Shown here: piece after piece, positions 7,344 through 18,729 of the stretch
How positions within the stretch are numbered: position 1 is the first letter of the stretch
Layout of the letters: each line of letters starts with the position of its first letter
Source: Pyrinomonas sp040289685
GTDB lineage: Bacteria; Acidobacteriota; Blastocatellia; Pyrinomonadales; Pyrinomonadaceae
NCBI RefSeq assembly: GCF_040289685.1
Contig: NZ_PSLQ01000066.1
Span: 1-21,314, forward strand
Direction of reading: 5' to 3'
Length of the DNA stretch: 21,314 nt
Position numbers and translations under genes: made by a program
The notes under the pieces: model-generated
Databases searched by the model: none
What the model saw: only the letters and a program-made list of their open reading frames with translations
Told to the model about the DNA's origin: nothing

Positions 7344-7834
7344 AGAAGTCCTCCTTTTTGGAATTCTTTCGCGCCGATTTGCTCTGCCAGCGAAATCTCT
7401 CCCTTGGCAGAGCAGCGAGCTTCGTTGCATTTCCATTGCGTTGATGATTCGTGAATCTGCCGCTGACTTGTGTGGCATGAGCGTGTCGTCCCTTGCTCTC
7501 AACACGGTCCTCCCAAAAGAGCAACGTGCGTGCCGTTGCGCGAATCCCCACTCTCGCAGAACGCTAAGTAGAAGAGAAAATGTCGTTTGCAGAGGCATGG
7601 AAAACCGAAGGGCCAGCGGTTCACGATCGCTCGTGTACCTCTATCGGAACAGAAGATGTACGGCATCAGTGCATGAATTCGGGTCGGGAAATGAACGTGA
7701 AAGCTTTGCATAGATAACCGCGAAAGAGGTTGCGAGCTTCGTGCCGGGTTTTGCTAGCGTGCTTGAGCGGGGGCGTGAGACGATCGTACGAGCGCTGAGC
7801 CGGAAACAGACTGCGCCTTCGCGAACAGCTCGAT
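7344..7834. other. 491-bp intergenic region between ychF and the Asp23 cluster
   Basis: No supported gene lies here. Several overlapping short frames exist on both strands, but none has a ribosome binding site or a recognisable protein. Besides the inverted repeat at 7380-7414 there is a perfect 6-bp stem, GCAACG/CGTTGC, at 7521-7539 with a 7-nt loop. The Asp23 promoter should be here. No tRNA-like cloverleaf was seen. No T-rich intrinsic terminator was found behind the ychF stop at 7835. Confidence 0.5.
7380..7414 (-). promoter_or_regulatory. Inverted repeat upstream of the Asp23 gene
   Basis: TGCTCTGCCA (7380-7389) and TGGCAGAGCA (7405-7414) form a perfect 10-bp inverted repeat with a 15-nt centre, 37-71 bp upstream of the Asp23 start codon. 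As DNA it could bind a dimeric regulator. As RNA it would put a stem-loop in the leader, with a purine-rich loop (AGGGAGAGA on the minus strand). No confident -10/-35 pair was found, so whether it is transcribed is unknown. Confidence 0.5.
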
Positions 7835-8935
7835 TCAGACGTTGAAGCGGAAATAGACCACATCCCCTTCTCGGATGACGTAGTCTTTGCCCTCGAGTCT
7901 GAGCAGCCCTTGTTCGCGCGCCGCGGCGAAAGACCCGGCGCGCATCAGATCGTCGTAGCTGACGACCTCGGCACGAATGAAACCGCGTTCCATGTCGGAA
8001 TGGATTCGTCCCGCAGCTTGCGGCGCGCGCGTCCCCCGCGGAATGGTCCAGGCGCGCACTTCCTTTTCGCCCGCCGTCAAAAAAGACATCAGACCGAGAA
8101 GGCGGTACGCGCTTTGAATCATGCGTTCGACGCCGCTGCTTTCGACGCCGAGCGAGCGAAGGTAGTCGCGCCTTTCTTCAGGGTTCAATGCCGCTAGTTC
8201 GGCCTCCAGTTGCGCGCAGATGACGACGCACTCGGCCCCTTCGCGCGCGGCCAACTCTTCGACGCGCCGTACGTGCGGGCAAGCTCGCGGCACGGCAAGC
8301 GCCCGTTCATCGACGTTCGCCGCATAGATCATCGGCTTAGCGGTCAAAAGGAAGAAGCTGCGTGCGGCTTCTCGTTCCTCTGCGTCGAGCGAGACGGCGC
8401 GCGCTGGCAGGCCTTCGGCGAGAGCCGGCAAGAGTTTGTCGAGCGCGCGGAGTTCTGTCTGAGCGCTCTTGTCGCCGGTCTTGGCGACCTTTTGCGCCTT
8501 GTCGCGTCGCCGCTCCAACGTCGCTAGGTCGGCCAATGCCAGTTCAATGTTGATCGTCTCGATGTCGCGCTGCGGGTCAACGGTCGCTTCGACGTGCACG
8601 ACCGACTCGTCTTCGAAGCAGCGCACGACGTGGACGATGGCATCCACCTCGCGTATGTGAGCGAGAAATTGATTGCCTAGTCCCTCGCCGCGCGAAGCGC
8701 CGCGCACAAGGCCAGCGATGTCAACGAACTCAACCGTTGCTGGAACGATCCTCTCCGTGCGAACGAGCCGCGCCAGCGGTTCGAGCCGCTCGTCAGGGAC
8801 GGCGACCACGCCGACGTTCGGCTCAATGGTAGCGAAAGGATAATTGGCCGCTAGCGCTGCTGTCTGTGCCGTGAGCGCGTTGAAGAGCGTCGATTTGCCG
8901 ACGTTGGGGAGTCCGACGATGCCTACGCGAAGCAT
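7835..8935 (-). CDS. ychF: Ribosome-associated GTPase/ATPase YchF
   Basis: The 366-residue protein is a full-length member of the Obg-related YchF family (E. coli protein about 363 residues). The P-loop is GLPNVGKST (8-16), the G3 region is FVDIAGLVRGASRGEGLGNQF and the G4 position reads AANVDE in place of NKxD, which is why YchF proteins prefer ATP. A coiled-coil arm is present in the middle (LADLATLERRRDKAQKVAKTG). The C-terminal TGS domain ends in GRIHSDMERGFIRAEVVSYDDL and EGKDYVIREGDVVYFRFNV. It binds ribosomes and has been linked to stress responses and start-site selection in other bacteria. The ATG at 8935 has GAAGG 4 nt upstream, with GGAGGG further up. It stands alone, divergent from the radical SAM gene. 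Confidence 0.97.
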   Translation of the reverse strand: MLRVGIVGLPNVGKSTLFNALTAQTAALAANYPFATIEPNVGVVAVPDERLEPLARLVRTERIVPATVEFVDIAGLVRGASRGEGLGNQFLAHIREVDAIVHVVRCFEDESVVHVEATVDPQRDIETINIELALADLATLERRRDKAQKVAKTGDKSAQTELRALDKLLPALAEGLPARAVSLDAEEREAARSFFLLTAKPMIYAANVDERALAVPRACPHVRRVEELAAREGAECVVICAQLEAELAALNPEERRDYLRSLGVESSGVERMIQSAYRLLGLMSFLTAGEKEVRAWTIPRGTRAPQAAGRIHSDMERGFIRAEVVSYDDLMRAGSFAAAREQGLLRLEGKDYVIREGDVVYFRFNV

Positions 8936-9855
8936 CTTACCTTCTGTCCCTCCTTGGCTTTCACAAAGAAAGGCGCTGTCGAGCGCCGCATAGCAAAATT
9001 AAACTGCCTACCGCTCCTCGGTTTCAACCTCTGAGCCACGCCTTTGGGCGCGCTTTCGTCAGAGGCAGCTATGCCGCCGCAAAGGGGGCCGCCGGTTTCG
9101 TCGCCTCGTCGAGCGCTGCTCAAGCTCATAGCGCGGTTTCCTTAAAGCTCGCGTGGCGGTCGCTTTCTCTTCGGCGTGCAAAACACTTTGGGGCGGAGCA
9201 AGAAGATCTTACACCGTTCAGTGCAGAGAAGACCAGCGGCTCGCCCGAGAAGAGCGGAAGACCCGGATCTGCAATGGTTTTTGAGGGGATTAGTCAGCAT
9301 CGAATTTCGTCCGACGGAAGCGGAAGAGCAAAGGATCAAAGTCTGCGAAAATTTTGCGAGAGGGAGCTGCTGTGTCTCTTTGACACTCACGCTCTCTTTT
9401 TCCCGTCACTTATGCTCTTTTTGATACAGAAGGGAACTGCTTCGCTGGTCTGTCTCTTCTTGACACAGGCGGGCATGCCCGACGATCTTCGTTCTTGGGC
9501 GTAAATTGTTCTGTTGCAAGAGTTTATGGGAGAGACTGGTGACGGCACGCGGTTTGCCCAAAAGAGCGACGTGACGTTTGCTTGCGACGAGCAAGGTCCA
9601 CAGGACGTTTAAGCGGCGGGGCGTTGCGAGGCTAGAATTCGGAGCGTCCCGCCGGATAGCATTTGAGCAAAAACACTCTCCGTCCGAATTAATGCTGAAC
9701 GGCGCTACCTTAAGCGAGGCTTGGCGCGAAAAGCGCAGGTGCCGATTCGTCGCTTCGAGGGGGTGCTGGGGAGTGGGAGAGGCCAGACGGCTTTTCTCCA
9801 ATGCCGAGTGAACGCCGAGATCGAACATTTGCGAGGATCGAGGAAGAAAGGAAAA
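8936..9855. other. 920-bp divergent intergenic region upstream of the radical SAM gene
   Basis: This is the longest gene-free stretch in the window. Short frames on both strands, and a long antisense frame entering from the radical SAM gene, lack ribosome binding sites and protein features. It must hold the promoters of ychF and of the radical SAM gene. Seen in it are GTGTC-TCTTT-GACAC at 9372-9386, a TTGACA at 9460-9465 and the palindrome GGGCATGCCC at 9471-9480. No matching -10 box follows either TTGACA at a normal distance. A small RNA or long leader is possible, but nothing identifies one. Confidence 0.45.
8972..8987 (-). other. Small hairpin in the ychF leader
   Basis: GGCGCT and AGCGCC form a perfect 6-bp stem with a 4-nt loop, 37-52 nt upstream of the ychF start codon. 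It could influence translation or be chance in this GC-rich sequence. A weaker pair, CCTCTGA at 9028-9034 with TCAGAGG at 9059-9065, lies further upstream. Confidence 0.3.
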
Positions 9856-11904
9856 ATGCGACGCATCAAACACGTTGAGAAAGGATTGACGTTGCTGGCT
9901 GGCGGCTTGTTCGACTTCATTCAATTCTTCAACAAGTACCGGCCCAATCCATCGTTTACGCCGAAATGGTCTGACAAGCCCATTCCGAAATCTTGGCAGA
10001 AGTCGAAACCGCCGCTCGGGTGGCCGCGCACAACCGATTCGCTCTGTCCGAAGTGCGTGATCGAGGCGCGCGAAGCCATTTTGAACGGCGAAAAGGACGT
10101 CTCGATCTTGCTTGAAGAGAAGGTGGGCGAGATCAAGGCGCAGATTATCGAGCGCGATGGTCAAGTTTGGATGGTCAAAGATTGTCCGATTCACGGCCAC
10201 TTCGAAGACATCATGGCGATCGACTCGAAGTTTCTGGCCCACATCGAATCGATGTTTCCGGGGCGCGACATAGCGGCCCACAACGACGAGAACGTGCATA
10301 ATCACGGCTCATCGACGATCAAATACGGGCGCGGCGCCGTCTTGACCATCGACTTGACCAACCGCTGCAACATGATGTGCGATCCGTGCTTCATGGATGC
10401 CAATCAAGTCGGTTACGTTCACGAATTGACCTTCGATGAGGTCAAAGAGATCCTGGATCGCGCCATTCAGGTCAAGCCGCGCCGTCAGCTTTCGGTCCAG
10501 TTTTCGGGCGGCGAGCCGACCATCTCGCCGATCTTCATCGACGCCGTCGCCTACGCGCGCAAAGTCGGTTACAACTCCGTGCAAGCGGCGACCAACGGCA
10601 TTGAATTCGCCAAATCGAAAGAGTTCTGTCGGCGCGCTGCGGAAGCCGGATTGCGCTTCGTCTACCTGCAGTTCGATGGCATCGGCAACGACGCCAACTC
10701 GCACCGGCAGGTGGGCAACCTCTTCGACGTGAAGCTCAAGGCGATCGAGAACCTACACGAAGCGGGCGTCGAGATCGTGCTCGTGACGACCATCGTCAAC
10801 GGCATCAACAACGACCAGGTCGGTTCGGTCATCCGCTTCGCGCTCGACAATCCGAAGAAGATCGCTTTCGTCTCGTTCCAGCCGGTTTCGTTTACGGGAC
10901 GCGACGAGCACATCACGGACGAACGGCGCATGCAGCAGCGATATACGCTGTCGCACTTGGCCTACGACGTGAAAAAGCAGCTCGGCATCACCGAGCCGAC
11001 GCGCGACTGGTTCCCGCTCAGCTTGATGGGCGCTTTTGCCGATTTCGCCGACCTCGTGCACGGACCGGAAGCGGAATGGGGACAAGTCTCGTGCGGTTGC
11101 CACCCGAACTGCGGCGTCGGCACGGCGGTGATGATCGACAAAGAGACGCGCGAGATGGCGCCGGTGCCGGAGTTCTTGAACATCCCAGGGCTCGTCAAAG
11201 ACATGCAGAAGATCACGGACGCGGCGCGCGGCAAGTGGTTCTCGAACATCATGATGGGCCTCGCCCTCTTGAAGCACTACAACCCGTATAAGTCGCCGTC
11301 GCAGTTTACGCTCTACGAGCTTTTCAAGAAGTTCGACAAGTCATTCGGCCTGACGGGCAAAGATTACGGGCGCGTGGATGGCCAACGGACGAAAGAGGAC
11401 ATCGAGCGACGTCGCGCGGATCGCTGGAACTTCCTCTTCATCGCCGGCATGTGGTTCCAAGACCTGTTCAATTACGATTTCCGCCGCACGGAGATGTGCA
11501 TCATCCCGTACGCGACGCAGCAGGGCGAGATCTCTTTCTGCGCCTACAATACGGGCATCGGTTGGCGGCAGATCATCGAGCACATGCACATGAACGCGAC
11601 CGTCGCTGAGTGGTACAAGAAGTACGGGCGGCATGAGATCTACGCCAAGGGCAAGACGGTTGAGTTGCCCGACACGTCGCATAACCTCGTGCTCAACGAA
11701 GTGGATTTGCAGCGGCCCAACAAACCGCAGATTCAAGGGCCGAAGACAGCCGCCGAGGAGATGAAGATGATGCGCAAGCTCTATCAGGAGATGGTCTTGC
11801 AAAAGAAGCTCGGCGCCAAAGATCAACCGGTGCAGATTCAGGGCCTGCGCCGCAACGGGCAGAACGGTCAGAAAAAGGCTGAACGGGAAATGGCTGCCGT
11901 CTAA
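9856..11904 (+). CDS. Tes-like radical SAM enzyme (putative membrane-spanning lipid synthase family)
   Basis: The 682-residue protein has a CPKC motif (C64, C67) with C110 and H113 (DCPIHG), which may be a rubredoxin-like metal site. The radical SAM cluster motif is C171-x3-C175-x2-C178 (RCNMMCDPCF), followed by FSGGEPT (SAM-binding GGEP, 218-221), VYLQFDG and NNDQVGSVIRFA. QPVSFTGR and CGCHPNCG (C413, C415, C419) come next, then C548 and C562. This order is what I recall of archaeal tetraether lipid synthase (Tes, e.g. MJ0619), which joins lipid chains by C-C bonds. Differences are a C-terminal extension of about 180 residues and lack of a further cysteine cluster that Tes has before the radical SAM motif. 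The start at 9856 has AAAGGA just upstream; an in-frame TTG 45 codons earlier is rejected. The enzyme family is secure; the lipid role is inference. Confidence 0.85.
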   Translation: MRRIKHVEKGLTLLAGGLFDFIQFFNKYRPNPSFTPKWSDKPIPKSWQKSKPPLGWPRTTDSLCPKCVIEAREAILNGEKDVSILLEEKVGEIKAQIIERDGQVWMVKDCPIHGHFEDIMAIDSKFLAHIESMFPGRDIAAHNDENVHNHGSSTIKYGRGAVLTIDLTNRCNMMCDPCFMDANQVGYVHELTFDEVKEILDRAIQVKPRRQLSVQFSGGEPTISPIFIDAVAYARKVGYNSVQAATNGIEFAKSKEFCRRAAEAGLRFVYLQFDGIGNDANSHRQVGNLFDVKLKAIENLHEAGVEIVLVTTIVNGINNDQVGSVIRFALDNPKKIAFVSFQPVSFTGRDEHITDERRMQQRYTLSHLAYDVKKQLGITEPTRDWFPLSLMGAFADFADLVHGPEAEWGQVSCGCHPNCGVGTAVMIDKETREMAPVPEFLNIPGLVKDMQKITDAARGKWFSNIMMGLALLKHYNPYKSPSQFTLYELFKKFDKSFGLTGKDYGRVDGQRTKEDIERRRADRWNFLFIAGMWFQDLFNYDFRRTEMCIIPYATQQGEISFCAYNTGIGWRQIIEHMHMNATVAEWYKKYGRHEIYAKGKTVELPDTSHNLVLNEVDLQRPNKPQIQGPKTAAEEMKMMRKLYQEMVLQKKLGAKDQPVQIQGLRRNGQNGQKKAEREMAAV

Positions 11905-11936
11905 CGGCGCATCCTCCGAACACCTCATCTTTGGGG

Positions 11937-11965
11937 AAAGCCCCGCTTTCGGGCGGGGCTTTTAA
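11937..11965 (+). terminator. Intrinsic terminator of the radical SAM gene
   Basis: AAAGCCCCGC (11937-11946) and GCGGGGCTTT (11953-11962) form a perfect 10-bp stem with a 6-nt TTTCGG loop, directly followed by more T and A residues. It starts 33 bp after the stop codon at 11904. This is a textbook rho-independent terminator and shows the radical SAM gene is a single-gene transcript at its 3' side. Confidence 0.95.
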
Positions 11966-12088
11966 TATTGCGGGCGGAATTATTCGGGTCGCTCGCCGGA
12001 CCAGTGTGGGCACGCTGCAGAACAAGCGGAGTTCGAGTGACCGCGAATTTCGCTTTGCGACTCGCCGGGCGAACGGTTTCTCATCGCG

Positions 12089-12124
12089 TTGACATCCTCC
12101 CCACGGCTAAAGCCGGGGGTCTCC
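12089..12124 (-). mobile_element. Solitary IS200/IS605-family right-end remnant
   Basis: The stretch TTGACATCCTCCCC, then ACGGCTAAAGCCG, then GGGGTCTC is, on the minus strand, very close to the conserved right end behind tnpB genes of the IS200/IS605 family (a CCGGCTTTAGCCG hairpin followed by GGGGAGGATGTCAA). It folds with a 5-bp stem, a bulged A and a further 4-bp GC stem (12099-12119). No transposase or tnpB fragment is present. The element body would have been on the higher-coordinate side, in 12125-12308. It may be a deletion relic or a small non-autonomous derivative. The left end was not identified. Confidence 0.6.
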
Positions 12125-12258
12125 GCGCCGCCGCAATCAGATGAATGAAGCGGGCGCGAGTCGAGAGAAGTCATCCCTATGCAGGCTATCCTCAGAAGAG
12201 AGCGACAGTTAACCGAGCGGTTCTATCCACGCGCTCTTTTCAAGATGAATCGGCGCGT

Positions 12259-12288
12259 TTGGCCGGCGACTGCCGTGGGCTTTATACT
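12259..12288 (+). promoter_or_regulatory. Putative sigma-70 promoter of the secreted protein gene
   Basis: TTGGCC (12259-12264) and TATACT (12283-12288) are separated by 18 bp. Transcription would start near 12295, giving a leader of about 14 nt without a Shine-Dalgarno sequence before the ATG at 12309. The -10 is good, the -35 matches the consensus at four positions. Confidence 0.45.
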
Positions 12289-12308
12289 GTTTCGCTTGGC
12301 GTCGAATC

Positions 12309-13025
12309 ATGATGATGACAAACGGCTTTCTCGCAGCTTTCTTTTTTCTGCTCGCTTTGTCCGCACAAGGGCAACAACCGCCAGTTAAGCAGAACGCGCG
12401 ATCTGCGGACGGCGTGGCTGCTGCGGCCGTGCGCGGTCCGTCTGCGGTTGAGGCAGCAAGGTTCACCTACGAATTCAGTCAACCGGAATTCTACGTCCGA
12501 CGCATAACGATCGAGCACGATGCGGCCGGACGGGGAACGCTGATTTTCGAGCGCAAAGACGTTGACGGGCCGATCAGCGAGGAATTGAAGATCTCGCCAG
12601 CCACGCTTGAACGTCTGCGCTCGCTTTGGGCGTCGCTCAGGTATCTGGAGACGCGCGCTTCCTACCAATCGGAAAAGCAGTTCCCACATCTCGGCACGGT
12701 GCGCCTCCGCGTCCGGCGCGGCGACGGCGCAGAGAAAACGACCGAATTCAACTGGACCAACGACAAGGATGCTTTCGCGCTGGCCAACGAGTATCGCCGT
12801 CTAGCTGATCAAACGATCCTAATGTTCGATCTGATGGTAGCGCGCGACAATCAACCACTAGCTACGCCCAAACTCATGGAGACGTTGGAGACGATGATCG
12901 CGCGCGACGGACTCGCTGACCCGCAACAGTTGGTCCCGCTTCTCAAAGAACTCTCCTCGGACGAGCGGCTGCCGTTGATGGCGCGCAACAAGGCGGCGAA
13001 ATTGTTGAAGAAGCTCGAAAAATAG
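12309..13025 (+). CDS. Secreted protein of unknown function
   Basis: The 238-residue protein starts with a signal peptide (NGFLAAFFFLLALSAQG, cleavage likely near residue 21-22; no lipobox cysteine). A low-complexity linker follows (about 22-48), then a beta-rich domain (about 50-135: RFTYEFSQPEFYVRRITIEHDAAGRGTLIF and GTVRLRVRRGDGAEKTTEFNW) and a helical C-terminal part ending in KAAKLLKKLEK. I do not recognise the family. Three consecutive ATG codons open the frame; the exact start is uncertain by two residues and no ribosome binding site is visible. The gene ends 34 bp before the stop of the convergent smc gene. Codon use agrees with its neighbours, so it looks resident. A role in the periplasm or at the surface is all that can be inferred. 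Confidence 0.85.
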   Translation: MMMTNGFLAAFFFLLALSAQGQQPPVKQNARSADGVAAAAVRGPSAVEAARFTYEFSQPEFYVRRITIEHDAAGRGTLIFERKDVDGPISEELKISPATLERLRSLWASLRYLETRASYQSEKQFPHLGTVRLRVRRGDGAEKTTEFNWTNDKDAFALANEYRRLADQTILMFDLMVARDNQPLATPKLMETLETMIARDGLADPQQLVPLLKELSSDERLPLMARNKAAKLLKKLEK

Positions 13026-13059
13026 GGGGGCTTCGTCCGTGGCTTGCTGTCCGGTCAGA

Positions 13060-16869
<3,810 letters not shown>

Positions 16870-16930
16870 CAGGCTTCAATCGAGCTTGCGCAGATACACA
16901 CAGCCCCTAGCGATCCAAATCGAAAGGCAC

Positions 16931-16960
16931 ACTATATGTAGTCGGTCCGTCTTTTGTCAA
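16931..16960 (-). promoter_or_regulatory. Sigma-70-type promoter of smc
   Basis: On the minus strand TTGACA (16955-16960, perfect -35) is followed after 18 bp by TATAGT (16931-16936). Transcription should start near 16924, giving an smc leader of about 55 nt. This is the clearest promoter in the window. Confidence 0.75.
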
Positions 16961-17040
16961 ATCGCTGGCTCAGCGCGTTCCGTGAGCTTCAGGGGAGCAA
17001 CGGCGTTTTTCGCTTCGACCGAGGCTCGGTTGGCGTCGCC

Positions 17041-17149
17041 GGCGAAACATCATCGCCGTCGGATTCGCTCCTCATACGTCGCTGGAATGTGAAGGGCGAG
17101 CGGCATGTCAAGGGCGAAACATCATCGCCGTCGGATTCGCTCCTCATAC
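17041..17149. repeat. 37-bp direct repeat, one copy in the 3' end of the glycosyltransferase gene
   Basis: Units 17041-17077 and 17113-17149 are identical over 37 bp and separated by 35 bp. The right-hand unit covers the last codons and the TGA stop (17122-17124) of the Agl23-like gene. The left-hand unit is an extra copy just downstream of the gene, including the same stop triplet. It is most simply a local duplication. Confidence 0.85.
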
Positions 17150-18729
17150 CCTGCAGCCAGCGGCTTTGGTTCACGTCTTACGTAAAGCTCAAGTTCCACT
17201 CCTGGGCGCAGGGTGAACAGCCCGACCGAGCTATAACCGCTGCCGAGCAAGGCTTGCACCGCCTCTCGTTCTTCCACTGAGGCGATCACAAGTTGATCGT
17301 CCGTTTGGACGACTTTGGCGTAGTAATTTACGTGCGCGAAATCGCGCAGATACCAAGGCAGAGGCCAGTAATCGGGCGACAGCACGGCAATTCGAGTGCG
17401 CGGGCCGGTCCCGATGCGCGCGCTGAGTTCTTCTATTTCGTTCACCAAGCGAAGGAAGTCGCGCTGCGTGTGAACGTAAACGTATGGATAGTTTTCATCG
17501 TCGTAGTGGACGAAGTTCAACAGCGCGCTTTGATAGGCGCTGAAGGCCGCGATCACCGCCAACGATGCGTGAATGAGCCACGGTCGTCCGCTCTTGTGCG
17601 CTGCCGCAAGTTCGTTCGCGGCATAGCCGGCGACGACCGTGAGCGGCACGATGAAGTTGAGCATGAGCCAAGGCGTTTTGTACGGGATGAGCGAGTAGGC
17701 AAAAAACGTCCCCCACGCCCAGAAAGCGGCGAAGATGGCGAAGCGATTGTTTGCGCGCAAGAGCGCGAGCGCGGCCCCAATCGCGCCGAGAATCAGCAAC
17801 GGAGCCTCTTCCGCCAAGGTCCACCAGAAGTAGGTAGCGAAAGGTTTAACGTGGTCCGTACGCCCGGTTTTGGTCCAGAAGCTCAAACTAGCGACGGCGT
17901 CACCGACGCCTTTCGGATTGGTGAAGAAAGAGGAATAAAAGATGATGTCGACGCTCAAGAAGATCAGGACTGCAACGAGCGCGTGCGAGATCAAGGCGGG
18001 CGTTCCGCCAACTCGTTCGATGAAGGTCATCTCGTCGCTGCGCTTCATCGCCCGCCGTTTCCCAGAGCGCGTCCAAGCGACGGCGAGCGTGGCCGCAATC
18101 GACATCACGCTCACGGTGATGAAAGCCGTCTCTTTGGTCGCAAAGAAGAGGGCCAGCGACGCAGCGGCGAGATAAAGGTAGCGCTCTTTCGCCGTCTCAA
18201 GGTAATGCAAAAAGGCGACCAGCGCGCCGAGAGAGAAGAAGACGAAGGGCGTTTCGTGAATGAAGTAGCGCGCAAGAAAAGTCGCGCCCGGCGAGAGGGC
18301 GAGCAGGATTGCCGCTGCCAACGCTCCGTAAGCGCCGATGCGCCGCCGTAGAAAGAGGAGCAACCAAACGGCGGCGATGCCGAACAAGGCGGTCGTCAGT
18401 CGGACTGTCCAAGTATGCAAGCCGAAGAGCTTGACCGGAACGAGCGCGAAGTAGTAGAGCGTCGGGCCGTGGTAATTGGCCGGATCATAGGTGTAGGAGC
18501 CTCGACGCACCAGATTCAAGAGGAAGTAGCCCGCGTTCACCCCTTCGTCATGGTGCATCGGTCTGAGTTCGAGCGCGACGAGGCGAAACGCTGCAGCGAT
18601 GATCAGAACCAAAGCGCTGGCGACGGCCCAAGCGCGATCGGAAAGCTGCGCTTCGCCGCGTTCGACTGGGCGTTCTTTACGGCGCGACTTTGTAAAGGCG
18701 GTATTCACCGCTTTCACCAGCCAATTCAT
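17122..18729 (-). CDS. Agl23-like (TIGR03663) membrane glycosyltransferase
   Basis: This 535-residue protein has a short cytoplasmic N-terminus, about ten hydrophobic helices (first at about 33-53) and a C-terminal domain of about 130 residues outside the membrane. MHHDEG (D61/E62) sits after the first helix, the place of the catalytic acid in GT-C/GT39-type enzymes. NYHGPTLYYF, RYFIHETPF, KETAFI and PYKTPWLMLNF follow, which I associate with TIGR03663, an Agl23-like family related to protein mannosyltransferases. The likely reaction is sugar transfer from a polyprenyl-linked donor on the outer face of the inner membrane; the acceptor is unknown. The ATG at 18729 overlaps the preceding gene by 53 bp and has no clear ribosome binding site. 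GTG codons at 18717 and 18708 are alternatives. The 3' end is duplicated downstream. Confidence 0.82.
   Translation of the reverse strand: MNWLVKAVNTAFTKSRRKERPVERGEAQLSDRAWAVASALVLIIAAAFRLVALELRPMHHDEGVNAGYFLLNLVRRGSYTYDPANYHGPTLYYFALVPVKLFGLHTWTVRLTTALFGIAAVWLLLFLRRRIGAYGALAAAILLALSPGATFLARYFIHETPFVFFSLGALVAFLHYLETAKERYLYLAAASLALFFATKETAFITVSVMSIAATLAVAWTRSGKRRAMKRSDEMTFIERVGGTPALISHALVAVLIFLSVDIIFYSSFFTNPKGVGDAVASLSFWTKTGRTDHVKPFATYFWWTLAEEAPLLILGAIGAALALLRANNRFAIFAAFWAWGTFFAYSLIPYKTPWLMLNFIVPLTVVAGYAANELAAAHKSGRPWLIHASLAVIAAFSAYQSALLNFVHYDDENYPYVYVHTQRDFLRLVNEIEELSARIGTGPRTRIAVLSPDYWPLPWYLRDFAHVNYYAKVVQTDDQLVIASVEEREAVQALLGSGYSSVGLFTLRPGVELELYVRREPKPLAAGYEERIRRR

Larger units (their letters stand above)
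11966..12308. other. Intergenic region with the IS end and a plus-strand promoter
   Basis: This 343-bp region between the terminator and the secreted protein gene holds the insertion-sequence end at 12089-12124, the small palindrome AACCGAGCGGTT at 12211-12222 and a likely promoter near 12259-12288. Short frames on both strands have no protein features and no ribosome binding sites. Confidence 0.5.

Noticed and set aside
6900..7598. Longer form of the Asp23 protein starting at 7598
   Set aside because: The ideal ribosome binding site is directly before the ATG at 7343, and the extra 85 residues have no family similarity and span the inverted repeat at 7380-7414.
9600..9855. Riboswitch in the leader of the radical SAM gene
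   Set aside because: The sequence is G-rich with some pairing potential, but I could not match any known riboswitch core.
9406..10305. 299-residue minus-strand frame across the start of the radical SAM gene
   Set aside because: Most of it is antisense to the well-supported radical SAM coding sequence. It has no recognisable domain and ends in gene-free sequence.
17293..18351. 352-residue plus-strand frame inside the Agl23-like gene
   Set aside because: It is antisense to a clear membrane protein with conserved motifs, and its Arg/Asp/Glu-rich low-complexity sequence is typical of an antisense shadow.
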